64,000 nucleotides of DNA from Acetobacteraceae bacterium (GTDB lineage Bacteria; Pseudomonadota; Alphaproteobacteria; Acetobacterales; Acetobacteraceae): the NCBI GenBank assembly GCA_027451405.1, contig DAIDJM010000054.1, positions 58,315 through 122,314 on the forward strand, in the 5' to 3' direction. The position numbers and the translations under genes were made by a program. Below the pieces are notes generated by a model. That model saw nothing but the letters and a program-made list of their open reading frames with translations. It was not told the origin of the DNA and searched no databases. Positions 1-8,835 of the stretch are shown here, in pieces (the first letter of the stretch is position 1; every line of letters starts with the position of its first letter).

Positions 1-223
1 AGATCGCCGCGAACCCGATCCCCTCGGCCATCAGCAGCGTCGCATCCGCCACCAGCCGGTCGATGATCGCCTTCACATAAGGGCAGTGGTTGCAGATGAA
101 CACGATCACCGTCCCGTTGGCCCCCGCCAATTCGGTCAGCGAATGATGCCGCCCATCCACCCCCGGCAACCGGAAGGGCGGCGCCGCGAGCCCCAGTTCG
201 GCGGTGAGCGAAGCGGTGGCCAT
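1..223 (-). CDS. Thioredoxin-fold (redoxin/AhpC-TSA-like) protein, 5' part only
   Basis: Only the first 74 codons are inside the window; the gene runs off the left edge. The translation begins MATASLTAELG and carries the segment VIVFICNHCPYVKAIIDRL, the strand-helix unit of thioredoxin-like redoxins with a C-N-H-C motif at residues 44-47. Proteins of this family with a CxxCPYV signature are usually about 190 residues and are thought to act as thiol-disulfide or peroxide-handling proteins; the substrate cannot be told from here. The start at 223 is supported by a good GGAGG ribosome site just upstream. The gene is divergent from the glycosyltransferase at 329, with about 105 bp between them for both promoters. 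Family assignment is firm; the specific role is not. Confidence 0.85.
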   Translation of the reverse strand, partial: MATASLTAELGLAAPPFRLPGVDGRHHSLTELAGANGTVIVFICNHCPYVKAIIDRLVADATLLMAEGIGFAAI

Positions 224-328
224 GCGCGATCCTCCTCGGTGGCGTGAAATCGGCGCTTCATGTCGAAAACCCGCCCAACCTTCAATCGTTGACCCGAGCG
301 GGAGGGCCGGACCCGCGATGCACCCCGC

Positions 329-1444
329 ATGAGGCTCGTGATTTTCGGCCTGTCCGTCACCTCCTCCTGGGGCAACGGCCACGCCGCGCTCTGGCGCGGC
401 CTGATCCGCGCCCTCCACGACGCCGGCCACCACGTCACGTTCTTCGAGCGCGACGTCCCCTACTACGCCGCCCATCGCGACCTCGCAGCCCTGCCCGGCG
501 GCGGCACCCTCGCCCTCTACCGCGATTGGGACCCCGCCCGCGCCCGCTCCGCGCTCGCGAACGCCGACGCCGCGATCGTCACCTCCTATTGCCCCGACGC
601 GATCGCGGCGACCGCCCTCCTCGAGGACAGCCGGATCCCGGTGCGCGCCTTCTACGACCTCGACACGCCGGTCACGCTGGCCGCCCTCGAGCGCGGCGAG
701 CCCGTCCCCTATCTCGGCCCCGACCGCCTCGCCCCATTCGATCTCGTGCTCAGCTACACCGGCGGCCCGGCGCTCGCCGCGCTCGAAGACCGCCTCGCCG
801 CCGCGCGCGCCCTGCCCCTCTACGGCTCCGCCGACCCCGCCACCCATCGCCCCGGCCAGGCTAGGCCCCGCTACGAAGCCGCCCTCTCCTACATCGGCAC
901 CTACGCCCCCGACCGCCAGCCGGCCCTCGACACCCTCCTGCTCGAGCCCGCGCGCCGCTGCCCCAATCGCCGTTTCGCCATTGCCGGCGCGCAATATCCG
1001 CCCGACTTTCCCTGGCTCGACAACCTCTATTTCTTGCAGCATCTTCCACTCGCGGAACATCCCGATTTCTACGCCTCCTCGCGCCTCACGCTGAACGTCA
1101 CCCGCGCCGCGATGGCTTCCATGGGCTGGTGTCCCTCCGGCCGCCTGTTCGAGGCCGCGCTCTGCGGTGTTCCGATCGTCAGCGACATCTGGCCAGGTAT
1201 CGAGCATTTCTTCGAGCCGGACAAAGAAATCCGGCTCGCCCAGTCCGCCAAGGATGTGCTAGAAACGCTCAACGCCACAAACCTCGGCGCCCAGGCCCGC
1301 CGCGCCCGAGAGCGCGTCCTGGACTGCCACACCGCCCGCCACCGCGCCAATGAACTCATAACGATTCTGGAACGGCACGGGGTCCCGGCGGCGGGGTGCA
1401 GGGCAGGCAGCGCCTCTCCTGCCCGCCGGAGGCAACCCGCATGA
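329..1444 (+). CDS. CgeB-like glycosyltransferase
   Basis: This 371-residue protein resembles the CgeB/DUF3880 group of GT-B glycosyltransferases. The N terminus MRLVIFGLSVTSSWGNGHA is a first Rossmann strand and glycine loop. The C-terminal half has the donor-site pattern around residues 250-290 (LTLNVTRAAMASMGWCPSGR, then LFEAALCGVPIVSDIWPG), typical of CgeB proteins that transfer sugars to spore or surface structures. The last 25 residues are Ala/Arg-rich and not conserved-looking. It is the first gene of a tightly packed operon: its TGA overlaps the next ATG by 4 bp (ATGA at 1441-1444). Sugar donor and acceptor are unknown. No signal peptide or membrane segment is seen, so it is expected to be cytoplasmic. 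Confidence 0.8.
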   Translation: MRLVIFGLSVTSSWGNGHAALWRGLIRALHDAGHHVTFFERDVPYYAAHRDLAALPGGGTLALYRDWDPARARSALANADAAIVTSYCPDAIAATALLEDSRIPVRAFYDLDTPVTLAALERGEPVPYLGPDRLAPFDLVLSYTGGPALAALEDRLAAARALPLYGSADPATHRPGQARPRYEAALSYIGTYAPDRQPALDTLLLEPARRCPNRRFAIAGAQYPPDFPWLDNLYFLQHLPLAEHPDFYASSRLTLNVTRAAMASMGWCPSGRLFEAALCGVPIVSDIWPGIEHFFEPDKEIRLAQSAKDVLETLNATNLGAQARRARERVLDCHTARHRANELITILERHGVPAAGCRAGSASPARRRQPA

Positions 1445-2226
1445 TCTGGGGCATCATCCCCGCCGCCGGCCACGCGATGCGCCTGCAGCCGCTCGCCTTC
1501 TCGAAGGAATTGCTCCCGGTCGGCTCCCGCATCGACGAGCATGGCATCGAGCGCCCCAAAGCCGTCAGCGAATATCTCATCGACCGCATGGCCCACGCCG
1601 GCGCGCAAAAACTCTGTTTCGTGATCTCCCCCTGGAAGTCCGACATCCTGCAATATTACGGCGGCGCGATCGGCCATCTGCCGATCGCCTACGCCATCCA
1701 GAACCAGGCCGCCGGCCTGTGCGACGCGATCTTCTCGGCGCTGCCCTTCATCGGCGCAGGCGAAAGCGCCTTCATCGGCCTGCCCGACACGATCTGGTTC
1801 CCCGAAGACGCGCTCGCCGAACTCCCCGGCGACCGCCTCGCCTGTCTGCTGTTCGAAGTCGACCGCCCCCAGCTCTTCGACGCCGTCGCCCTCGACGGCG
1901 CAGGCCGTGTCCGCCGCATCGAGGTCAAATCCGATTGCCCGACCTCGCGCTGGATCTGGGGCGCCTGGCGCGCCCCGGGCCATGTGCTGCACGAACTGCA
2001 CGATCTGTGGCGCGCGCGCTCCCGGCGAGACGAGTATCTCGGCACGCTGATCGATGCTTGGATCGCGGCCGGGGGCATCGCCCAGGGCGTGCGCGCCGGC
2101 GAGCGTTATGTCGATGTCGGAACCCTGGGCGGCTATCGCGAAGCCATGCGCCTGCTCGGCAGCCACGCGGCACGGAAACCCTCGCTCCGCCCCACCGGAA
2201 AACCCCATGCGCGCCCAAGCCTCTGA
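1441..2226 (+). CDS. Sugar-phosphate nucleotidyltransferase (RmlA/GalU-like)
   Basis: 261 residues. The N terminus MIWGIIPAAGHAMRLQPLAF followed by SKELLPVG is the nucleotide-binding loop and metal/phosphate-binding signature of NDP-sugar pyrophosphorylases, in the variant G-H-A-M-R-L rather than the usual G-x-G-T-R-L. Later landmarks are a central AAGLCDAIFSAL, the acceptor segment GLPDTIWF, and a C-terminal YVDVGTLGGYREAM, where an Asp in VDVG is normally a metal ligand. It should activate a sugar 1-phosphate with an NTP to supply the glycosyltransferases nearby; which sugar cannot be told. An in-frame upstream ATG at 1396 exists, but the 1441 start begins exactly at the conserved domain and gives a 4-bp overlap with the previous gene. 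The end overlaps the next gene by 20 bp. Confidence 0.85.
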   Translation: MIWGIIPAAGHAMRLQPLAFSKELLPVGSRIDEHGIERPKAVSEYLIDRMAHAGAQKLCFVISPWKSDILQYYGGAIGHLPIAYAIQNQAAGLCDAIFSALPFIGAGESAFIGLPDTIWFPEDALAELPGDRLACLLFEVDRPQLFDAVALDGAGRVRRIEVKSDCPTSRWIWGAWRAPGHVLHELHDLWRARSRRDEYLGTLIDAWIAAGGIAQGVRAGERYVDVGTLGGYREAMRLLGSHAARKPSLRPTGKPHARPSL

Positions 2227-2980
2227 CCGGAGCGCGCGCACCCGCGCCCGCATCCGCGAACTCGGCCCATGGTTTCACAATCTTTGCCTCGACGGCATCT
2301 GGACGGCCCCCGACCATTTCCTCGGCGACTATCCCGCGGTCAAATTCGCCCGCTACGCCGACGCGCTGCCCGCCGATCTCTCCGGCCGCACGGTCCTCGA
2401 TATCGGCTGCAATGGCGGCTTCTTCAGCCTGGAGATGAAACGCCGCGGGGCAGCGCGCGTGCTGGGCATCGACCACGACGAGGATTATCTCGCGCAAGCC
2501 CGATTCGCCGCGGCAACGCTGAGCCTCGACATCGAATTCCGCCAACTCTCGGTCTACGATGTTGCGCGCCTGGGCGAGCGCTTCGACCTCGTCTTCTTTC
2601 TCGGTGTGCTCTACCATCTCCGTCACCCGCTGCTGGCGCTCGACCTGATCCACGAGCATGTCGCGGGCGACATCCTCGTGTTCCAGACGCTCCAGCGCGG
2701 CAGCCCCGAGCGCATGACATTGGCCCCCGATTATCCCTTCGCCGAGTGCGCGATATTCGACGATCCCAGCTTCCCACGCCTGCATTTTATCGAGCACCGC
2801 TATTCCGCTGACCACACGAACTGGTGGTTCCCGAACCCGGCCTGCACCGAAGCGATGCTGCGCAGCGCCGGCTTCGCGCTCTTCGCCCATCCCGAAGAGG
2901 AAACCTATCTCTGCCGCCGTGCCGAACGGCCCTACCCGGAATACGGCGCGGTCTATCCGTCTCGGGGGAATCCCACATGA
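2207..2980 (+). CDS. SAM-dependent methyltransferase, TIGR04290/CmoB-like
   Basis: 257 residues. SAM-binding motif I is clear at about residues 64-75 (VLDIGCNGGFFSLEM), followed by the acidic motif II (VLGIDHDEDYL) and motif IV/V segment FDLVFFLGVLYHLRHPLLAL. The arrangement is that of the CmoB-like family known as TIGR04290 (from memory of the family; not searched), members of which sit beside glycosidase-like and glycosyltransferase genes in uncharacterised glycan clusters. The C-terminal part has a conserved-looking HTNWWFPN segment. The 2207 start was chosen over an upstream in-frame ATG (2054) because it precedes the fold and fits the operon spacing. It overlaps the upstream gene by 20 bp and the downstream gene by 4 bp (ATGA). 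Substrate unknown, probably a sugar or sugar-linked small molecule. Confidence 0.8.
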   Translation: MRAQASDRSARTRARIRELGPWFHNLCLDGIWTAPDHFLGDYPAVKFARYADALPADLSGRTVLDIGCNGGFFSLEMKRRGAARVLGIDHDEDYLAQARFAAATLSLDIEFRQLSVYDVARLGERFDLVFFLGVLYHLRHPLLALDLIHEHVAGDILVFQTLQRGSPERMTLAPDYPFAECAIFDDPSFPRLHFIEHRYSADHTNWWFPNPACTEAMLRSAGFALFAHPEEETYLCRRAERPYPEYGAVYPSRGNPT

Positions 2981-3900
2981 TCGAAGCCGCGATGATCTGG
3001 AATGAGCCCAACAACAAATCCCATTGGGACCTCGAAGCCGATCCCGGCTGGACAAAATTCGCCCGCATGGCGTCCCTCGCCGGCGAGGCGATCCGCGCGG
3101 AAGCGCCAGGCCTGCCACGCGTGCTGGGCGGCATGTCGCCGATCGACCCCGATTTTCTCCATGGGCTCGCCGCACAGGGTGCTCTCGATCATATCGATGC
3201 CGTCGCGGTGCACGGCTTCCCGCTCGACTGGAATCACTGGCGCATCGATGAATGGCCGGCGAAGCTCGCGAGCATCGCCGCCGAGACACATTTGCCCGTC
3301 TGGGTCTCCGAACTCGGTATTTCCAGCTTCGGCGCCGAGGAAGTCCAGGAATGGGGCCTGCGCCGCAGCTTCGAGCTGCTGCGCGGCCTGGCCCCCCGCC
3401 TCCATTGGTACAGCCTGTTCGATCTCCCCGCCGCCTGGCCCGCCACCACACGCCACAAGGAAGCCGAAGGCTCGTCCTACTATCGTCATTTCCACATGGG
3501 TCTCTACGACGAGCACAACCGCCCGAAACGCGCGGCACGCATTTTCCCCGAATTCACCCCCGAACTCGGCATCTGCCAATGGTTCCATTTCGAGGATCAT
3601 CGGCTCGAGGCTGCCATCCGCCGGATGCGCGAGCTCGGCCTCACCTACATCCGCACAGGCCTCTCCTGGGCCGATTATCTCCGCCCCGGTGGCCCGCGCT
3701 GGTTCGATCGGCTCATGGATGCGCTCGATCCCTTCGACGTAACCGTCACTTTCTGTTTCACTCCCGACTCGGAGGGAATTTGGGAACACCACACGGCTCC
3801 CCCGCTTTACCCCGAGCGCTTCGCTGACTTCTGTGCCGCGATGGTAAGGCGCTACAAGGCGGCGGTTTTGTTACCGGACAGCCCCTGCCGCGCCCTCTGA
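2977..3900 (+). CDS. Beta-xylosidase/GH39-like TIM-barrel protein
   Basis: 307 residues. The protein reads as a clan-A glycoside hydrolase-like barrel: an early MIWNEPNNKSHWD, where the N-E-P triplet is the usual acid/base strand motif, then DAVAVHGFPLDWNHW, and VWVSELGISSFGAEE, where the Glu in S-E-L-G would be the nucleophile. The second half (GICQWFHFEDHRLEAAIRRM, then LTYIRTGLSWADY) looks like the start of another barrel unit, so the protein may be a circularly arranged or truncated family member. There is no signal peptide, which is odd for a polysaccharide hydrolase and suggests action on a cytoplasmic glycoside or a synthetic rather than hydrolytic role. Start 2977 overlaps the previous stop (ATGA). 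Annotators usually call this family beta-xylosidase; the real substrate is unknown. Confidence 0.75.
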   Translation: MIEAAMIWNEPNNKSHWDLEADPGWTKFARMASLAGEAIRAEAPGLPRVLGGMSPIDPDFLHGLAAQGALDHIDAVAVHGFPLDWNHWRIDEWPAKLASIAAETHLPVWVSELGISSFGAEEVQEWGLRRSFELLRGLAPRLHWYSLFDLPAAWPATTRHKEAEGSSYYRHFHMGLYDEHNRPKRAARIFPEFTPELGICQWFHFEDHRLEAAIRRMRELGLTYIRTGLSWADYLRPGGPRWFDRLMDALDPFDVTVTFCFTPDSEGIWEHHTAPPLYPERFADFCAAMVRRYKAAVLLPDSPCRAL

Positions 3901-4916
3901 CCATCCTCACGGTTGCGTTCCCGTTCGCCGCGGTCGGCCCTGACGCCGTCGGCGGCGCCGAACAGATCGCCGCGGCCCTGGATCGCGCGCTCGTCGCGGC
4001 CGGCCACCGCTCCGTGGTGATTGCGCGCGAGGATTCCGAAATCGCCGGCGAATTGCACCCGCTTCCGATCTGCGCCGACCCAAGTGGACGAAACCGCGCA
4101 GCACTGCACGCCCTCACCGCCGTGTCCATCGCCGAGTTGCTCCCGCACGCCGACATCGTTCATTGTCACGGGATCGATTTCCATGCCTATCTCCCTCCGC
4201 CGGGCAAACCTCTCCTGGCAACCCTCCACCTACCGCCCGCCTGGTATCCGAGCGCCGCACTTCATCCTGCACGTCCGGGAACCTGGCTGCAGACCGTCTC
4301 GATGTCACAACATGCCCAATGCCCCTCCGGAGCACCGCTGCTGCCCCCCATCGCAAACGGCGTCGCCACCGAGGATTTCGGCGGCGGAAGCCACGCGCGG
4401 CGCCATTTCGCCCTCATGCTCGGCCGCATCTGTCCGGAGAAGGGTCAGCATCTCGCCATCGACGCCGCCAAGAAAGCCGGGATTCCGCTTTTGCTCGGCG
4501 GCGCCGTTTTCCCCTACCCCGCGCATGAAACTTATTTCGCTCGGGAAGTCCTACCACGCCTCGATACCAATCGCCGCTTCATGGGGCCGCTCTCGCTGAC
4601 CCGCAAGCGACGCTGGCTCGCGGCGGCGCGTTGCCTGCTGATCCCAAGCCTTGTGCCCGAAACGAGTTCGCTTGCCGCGATGGAAGCGCTCGCCAGCGGC
4701 ACGCCAGTGATCGCCTTCGGAACCGGCGCCTTGCCGGAAATCGTGGAACATGGCGAGACGGGATTTCTTGTTGACGGCACAGACGAAATGGCCAACGCGA
4801 TCGCCCTGGCCGGCTCCATCGACCCTGCACGCTGCCGGCGCGCCGCTCGGGAACGGTTCTGTGGACGCCGCATGGCCGCCGAGTATCTCGGTCGCTTTGC
4901 AGCACTCGCGGCATGA
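3897..4916 (+). CDS. GT4 glycosyltransferase with a non-ATG start
   Basis: 339 residues if started at CTG 3897. The GT-B fold is clear. The N-terminal acceptor loop is VAFPFAAVGPDAVGGAEQ, then ALDRALVAAGHRSVVIAR. The donor half has LMLGRICPEKGQHLAIDAA, PETSSLAAMEALASGTPVIA and GTGALPEIVEHGETGFLV, with the E-x7-E pattern of family 4. The first in-frame ATG (4014) would remove the whole conserved GGAEQ nucleotide-site loop, so the true start must be upstream. No ATG, GTG or TTG is available between the in-frame stop at 3825 and 3897; candidates are CTG at 3831, 3885 or 3897. CTG 3897 makes a CTGA overlap with the previous stop, like the ATGA junctions elsewhere in this operon. The 3' end overlaps the next gene by 4 bp. 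Confidence 0.8.
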   Translation: MTILTVAFPFAAVGPDAVGGAEQIAAALDRALVAAGHRSVVIAREDSEIAGELHPLPICADPSGRNRAALHALTAVSIAELLPHADIVHCHGIDFHAYLPPPGKPLLATLHLPPAWYPSAALHPARPGTWLQTVSMSQHAQCPSGAPLLPPIANGVATEDFGGGSHARRHFALMLGRICPEKGQHLAIDAAKKAGIPLLLGGAVFPYPAHETYFAREVLPRLDTNRRFMGPLSLTRKRRWLAAARCLLIPSLVPETSSLAAMEALASGTPVIAFGTGALPEIVEHGETGFLVDGTDEMANAIALAGSIDPARCRRAARERFCGRRMAAEYLGRFAALAA

Positions 4917-5869
4917 GCATCGAGTGTCTCACTTCCGCCGCGCAGCTCGACGAATTTTGGCCCGACTGGGATGCGCTCTGGCGCCGCCAACAAGCGACAA
5001 CGCCATTCCAAAGCCCGGCCTGGCTGCGCCCCTGGTGGCTGAGCTTCGGCACGGACGAGCCCCGGATTGTTCTGTTGCACGGAGGCAATGCTCTTCGCGC
5101 GGCGCTGCCGCTCTACCGGTTCGAACGCAAACTCCTCCCAATCGGTATCGGGACGACGGACTATATCGATGCGCTCTGCGACGGTGATCGATCGGCGCAG
5201 GACTCGCTTCTTGGCACCGCCTTGCGTGACTCGGATGTCATACGCTGCGATATTCCCGATCTTCCCGAAGGGGCACTACTCCGCTCCGCGCGATCACCAC
5301 GGGGCTGGATCCGCGAGACTTGGCCCGGACCGCCTTGCCCTGTCCTGAGCCTCCAACCGGAACCCGCGATCCCGAGCAGCATGCGCCGCGACATCCGCCA
5401 AGCCAGGCATCGCGCCAAGCGCGCCGGCGGCTTTTCCGTCAGGCGCGCGACGTCTGCCACTTGCGAAGCCACTCTCGACACGCTCATCCGCTTCCACACG
5501 GCGCGGTGGCGGGCCCGCGGCACACCGGGCGTCCTCTCCGACGCGCGCACGCAACAATTCCTTCGTCGCGCAGCCGTCGCGCTGCAGCGAAGCGGACTGC
5601 TCCGATTGGAAACCTTGCTGATCGCCGACGTCCCTGCCGCCGCGATTTTCGCTCTGGTGCACCGCCAGGCACTCTATTTTTATCTCGGCGGATTTGATCC
5701 GGAAAAGTCCTTCCATAGCCCCTCCCTGCTGCTGATGGCCCACATGATCGAGGAAGCCGCATGCGAAAGCCGCATCGAGGCCCATTTCCTGAGGGGTGGC
5801 GAGCGCTACAAATATGCTTGGGGCGCGCGCGATCGCCACAATCTCGGCCTGTCATTTAGCCGGACATGA
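4913..5869 (+). CDS. FemAB/CelD-like GNAT acyltransferase
   Basis: 318 residues. The N-terminal region reads as the GNAT_6/CelD-BcsL type: FQSPAWLRPWWLSFG, a short hydrophobic LPLYRFERKLLPIGIGTTDY, and a C-terminal GNAT-like lobe with TLIRFHTARWRARGTPGVLS, then ALVHRQALYFYLGGFDPE. The ending HFLRGGERYKYAWGARDR is characteristic of this family. Proteins of this type are found in exopolysaccharide and cellulose loci and are thought to acylate or aminoacylate a sugar or lipid-linked intermediate; the activity here is inferred. It overlaps the upstream glycosyltransferase by 4 bp and the downstream methyltransferase by 4 bp, so it is translationally coupled. No signal peptide. Confidence 0.8.
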   Translation: MSIECLTSAAQLDEFWPDWDALWRRQQATTPFQSPAWLRPWWLSFGTDEPRIVLLHGGNALRAALPLYRFERKLLPIGIGTTDYIDALCDGDRSAQDSLLGTALRDSDVIRCDIPDLPEGALLRSARSPRGWIRETWPGPPCPVLSLQPEPAIPSSMRRDIRQARHRAKRAGGFSVRRATSATCEATLDTLIRFHTARWRARGTPGVLSDARTQQFLRRAAVALQRSGLLRLETLLIADVPAAAIFALVHRQALYFYLGGFDPEKSFHSPSLLLMAHMIEEAACESRIEAHFLRGGERYKYAWGARDRHNLGLSFSRT

Positions 5870-6969
5870 GCGGCAGCGACCCGATCGCCGACTGCCTGGC
5901 GGGCCACCTCCCTCCACGTGCGGCCCTCGCCCGCCTGCTCCTCGCCGGCGAGAACCCGGCCGCCATTGAGCGCCGCGCAACCGAATATGAGGCCGTCAGC
6001 GACGCCGGCCGAGAGCTCGCGCACATCGCGCGCCTGAATGCAGGCCCCATCGCGCAATCCGCCGCGATGCTTCAAGCGGCTTCCCTGAATCATTCCGTTC
6101 GCCAACCGCAGCCGCTGATCGCCGCGGCTTTCGATCGGGCGTCCGCGATCGCACCCGATGCCGCGGCAGCACTCTACACACTCGGTGAAGAAGCGGCCTT
6201 GACGGCGGCGAGCACCGAGATAATCGATTGGTTGACCGGGCAATCCCTGATTGGGCCGGGCAGTCGCGTGCTCGACCTTGGTTGCGGCTCGGGGCGCCTT
6301 TCTGCAGCCCTCGCCGGTTGTTGCCATCTCGTCGTCGGAACCGATATCTCCCGAGGCATGCTGCGCGCCGCGCGCGCCCGCGGCGTGCCCGGCAGCGCCT
6401 TCCTGCAGACCAGCGGGCAAGATCTTGCCTGCCTGCGATCGGAGACGTTTGACCTCATTCTGGCGGTCGACACGTTTCCCTATCTCATGCTGGCTCAAGA
6501 CAGCGCGGCCGCGCGCCACTTTTCCGAAGCCGCCCGCCTGCTTCGTCCTCGCGGTGCTCTCGCGATTTTGAATTTTTCGTACCGCAACGATGCAGCCGCC
6601 GACCGGGCGGATGCAGCTCGATGGTGCCTCGCAAGCGGGCTCAGTCTGACCCAACCACCGGCCCGATTTCGTCATTGGGACGCCACCGCCTATGTCGCCC
6701 GCAAGCCACCGACGCCTTCACGCGCGCGCGATCCCTCGCAACCGGCTGCCCGCCCTCCCGCTTGGCTTAAGCAGAACACGGAGCCGAACATGACCGAAAA
6801 ATCGAAATCGGAAGAGGCCAGTGACCTCTTGAGAGAGGCTGAGGAAGCGCGGAAGGCCGGCGATCGCGACGAGGCCGAATTCCTAACGAATGCCGCAAAG
6901 CAACTCGATCCGGAAACTCCGGCAAAAACGAAATCGCGTCCTACGGCAAGTCCAGAGCACAAAGCATGA
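5866..6969 (+). CDS. SAM-dependent methyltransferase with charged C-terminal extension
   Basis: 367 residues. A class I methyltransferase core lies at about residues 120-240: motif I VLDLGCGSGRLSAAL, motif II LVVGTDISRGMLRAARARG, and FDLILAVDTFPYLM. The first 110 residues are helical and have no recognised motif. After about residue 300 there is a Pro/Ala linker and then a highly charged segment that begins with an internal Met (codon 6790, MTEKSKSEEASDLLREAEEA) and is predicted to be helical. This tail looks like a separate small protein fused in frame, or one translated from its own start; no strong ribosome site was seen before that Met. It is coupled by ATGA overlaps to both neighbours. 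Substrate unknown; context suggests the same glycoconjugate pathway as the upstream genes. Confidence 0.8.
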   Translation: MSGSDPIADCLAGHLPPRAALARLLLAGENPAAIERRATEYEAVSDAGRELAHIARLNAGPIAQSAAMLQAASLNHSVRQPQPLIAAAFDRASAIAPDAAAALYTLGEEAALTAASTEIIDWLTGQSLIGPGSRVLDLGCGSGRLSAALAGCCHLVVGTDISRGMLRAARARGVPGSAFLQTSGQDLACLRSETFDLILAVDTFPYLMLAQDSAAARHFSEAARLLRPRGALAILNFSYRNDAAADRADAARWCLASGLSLTQPPARFRHWDATAYVARKPPTPSRARDPSQPAARPPAWLKQNTEPNMTEKSKSEEASDLLREAEEARKAGDRDEAEFLTNAAKQLDPETPAKTKSRPTASPEHKA

Positions 6970-7244
6970 GCAGCGCCGAGACCACGACTGACCATGCGAC
7001 TATCCGCCGCTGGACCGAAAGCCGCGGCGGCCGCCCGGCCGTTGTCAAAGGTACCGAGGAGGGTGACGGTGAAGGTATTCTCCGCATCGAGTTCCGGCAT
7101 GCCGACAAACTCGAAGATACCGACTGGGACAGCTTCTTCGAAACTTTTGAAGACCGCCAACTCGCGTTCCTCTACCAGGACAGGACCTCGGATGGCCGCG
7201 AGAGCCGTTTCTTCAAATTCGTGAAGCGCGACAAGGGCGATTGA
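6966..7244 (+). CDS. Conserved hypothetical protein, small acidic
   Basis: 92 residues. The pattern is [20 protein letters not shown], then [32 protein letters not shown], and [21 protein letters not shown] recognise this as a small conserved family of alphaproteobacteria without a known function; similar proteins keep the IRRW, PAVVKGT and FLYQD blocks. No signal peptide, membrane segment or metal motif. It is the last gene of the operon and overlaps the preceding methyltransferase by 4 bp (ATGA at 6966-6969). Its 3' end overlaps the convergent inositol-phosphate synthase gene by 32 bp. Confidence 0.75.
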   Translation: MSSAETTTDHATIRRWTESRGGRPAVVKGTEEGDGEGILRIEFRHADKLEDTDWDSFFETFEDRQLAFLYQDRTSDGRESRFFKFVKRDKGD

Positions 7245-8367
7245 ATCCCATCCCCTCGTCTCCCTCACGCTCCGCACGGATAAAGGCCTCCGTGCGGTGA
7301 CGCGCTTCCTCGTCGGAATACTGCACCGGCGGGCTCTTCATAAAGTAGGCCGATGGTCCGGCGATGGCTCCCCCAATGCCCCGATCCAGCGCGAGTTTGG
7401 CGCATCGGACCGCGTCAATCACAACACCTGCTGAATTGGGGGAATCCCAGACTTCGAGCTTCAACTCGCAAGTTAGCGGCACGCCACCGAAGCCCGTCCC
7501 TTCAACCCGAATATGCGCCAATTTCCGGTCGGCCAACCAGGGCACATGATCGGACGGACCAACATGCACGCAGTCCTCCGGCAAAGCACCTTCGAGCTGG
7601 CTAGTGACGGCTCGCGTTTTCGAGAGCTTCTTGGACTCAAGCCGCTCTCGCTCGAGCATATTGGCGAAATCAGCGTTCCCTCCGAAGTTCAACTGATAGG
7701 TTCGTTCGACCCTGATGCCCCGGCTTTCAAATAACGTGACCAACGTGCGATGCAGGATCGTCGCGCCGAGCTGCGACTTGATGTCGTCGCCAAGGACGGG
7801 AAGACCCTCGGACTCAAATCGCCGCGCCCAAAGCGGATCGGACGCAATGAAGACCGGAATACAGTTGATGAAAGCACAACCGGCCTCGAGACATTGCTCT
7901 GCATACCAGCGAGTCGCCTTCTCAGCGCCAACCGGCAAATAAGAAATCAGAATCTCGGCGCCGCGTTCGCGCAAGACGCGTGCGACCGGGACTGCCTCAG
8001 CCTCGCTCTCGCGTACCATTTGCCGCAAATAACGTCCAAGCCCATCGAGTGTCGGGCCACGCTGCACTGACACCCCCAGTCGCGGCACATCGGCAAAGCG
8101 GATGGTGTTGTTGGGAAGGGCTACCAGGGCTTCCGTGACATCGACACCCACTTTATTGCGAGCCACATCGAATGCTGCCACAAGTTCGATGTCGCGCGCG
8201 CGATAGCCTCCGATCGCCTCATGCATCAGTCCGGGTAACTCACGCCCATTGGCGGAAGCGTAGAACCGCAGCCCCTGAATGAGAGCGGACGCGCAATTCC
8301 CAACTCCTGCTATCGCTATTCTGACCGTTCCCACACGTGCCGCCGCTCGATGATCGCAAAGCAACAC
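7213..8367 (-). CDS. Myo-inositol-1-phosphate synthase
   Basis: 384 residues as drawn. It converts glucose 6-phosphate to 1D-myo-inositol 3-phosphate using NAD. The N-terminal dinucleotide-binding motif is [19 protein letters not shown]. Other family blocks are [63 protein letters not shown], and [14 protein letters not shown], which are the NAD, substrate and active-site lysine regions of the actinobacterial/archaeal-type enzyme. The true start may be GTG at 8334 (V-G-T-V-R-I), 11 codons inside the drawn ATG, because the fold starts there. It is transcribed towards the upstream operon and overlaps its last gene by 32 bp. The product, inositol phosphate, could feed an inositol glycoside or phosphoinositide made by neighbouring genes (inference). 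Confidence 0.9.
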   Translation of the reverse strand: MLLCDHRAAARVGTVRIAIAGVGNCASALIQGLRFYASANGRELPGLMHEAIGGYRARDIELVAAFDVARNKVGVDVTEALVALPNNTIRFADVPRLGVSVQRGPTLDGLGRYLRQMVRESEAEAVPVARVLRERGAEILISYLPVGAEKATRWYAEQCLEAGCAFINCIPVFIASDPLWARRFESEGLPVLGDDIKSQLGATILHRTLVTLFESRGIRVERTYQLNFGGNADFANMLERERLESKKLSKTRAVTSQLEGALPEDCVHVGPSDHVPWLADRKLAHIRVEGTGFGGVPLTCELKLEVWDSPNSAGVVIDAVRCAKLALDRGIGGAIAGPSAYFMKSPPVQYSDEEARHRTEAFIRAEREGDEGMGFNRPCRASRI

Positions 8368-8703
8368 ACAACCGACAGGTAAGTTCCCAGGCCTGCGCTC
8401 TGCCCTCCGGCCCGGCGAGAGCCTGGCTGAACTGCCAGAAGCAGAACCAAACCTTCAGCCGCGGCGATCACAACGCGGCGATCGGCCTTGGACGGCCTCA
8501 TCCAAGACGCCCTCGGCGGGCCGGCTTTTCAACCCGAGTAACTGCGCTCTCGAACAGGACCATCGAAGGCCTTTCCAAACACCGCATAACGGAAGACATG
8601 GCCTCCGCTGGCCCTGTATCTGCCACCGCCGAACCGCAGCTCAAACCTGGATGCATAACATCCCGTAGCGCAGCACTATTTCAGCGAGTAATAGGAGAAC
8701 TGT

Positions 8704-8720
8704 TACGCGCTGAGCGCGTA
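8704..8720. promoter_or_regulatory. Perfect 17-bp palindrome, candidate operator
   Basis: TACGCGCT-G-AGCGCGTA: two exact 8-bp arms around a single central base, 242 bp upstream of the regulator start. The symmetry and short centre suit a dimeric helix-turn-helix regulator. Binding protein unknown; autoregulation by the adjacent LuxR-type protein is a guess. Confidence 0.45.
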
Positions 8721-8835
8721 TGGCCGGCAAGGATCTGCCACCCCCCTGTTAGGTCTTGGCCTTCCGTCTTTCACCCAAGCCGCACTGTCGCATTCGGTCG
8801 TACGCTTGATACCGTCATGCGCTTCGCTCAAGCTT

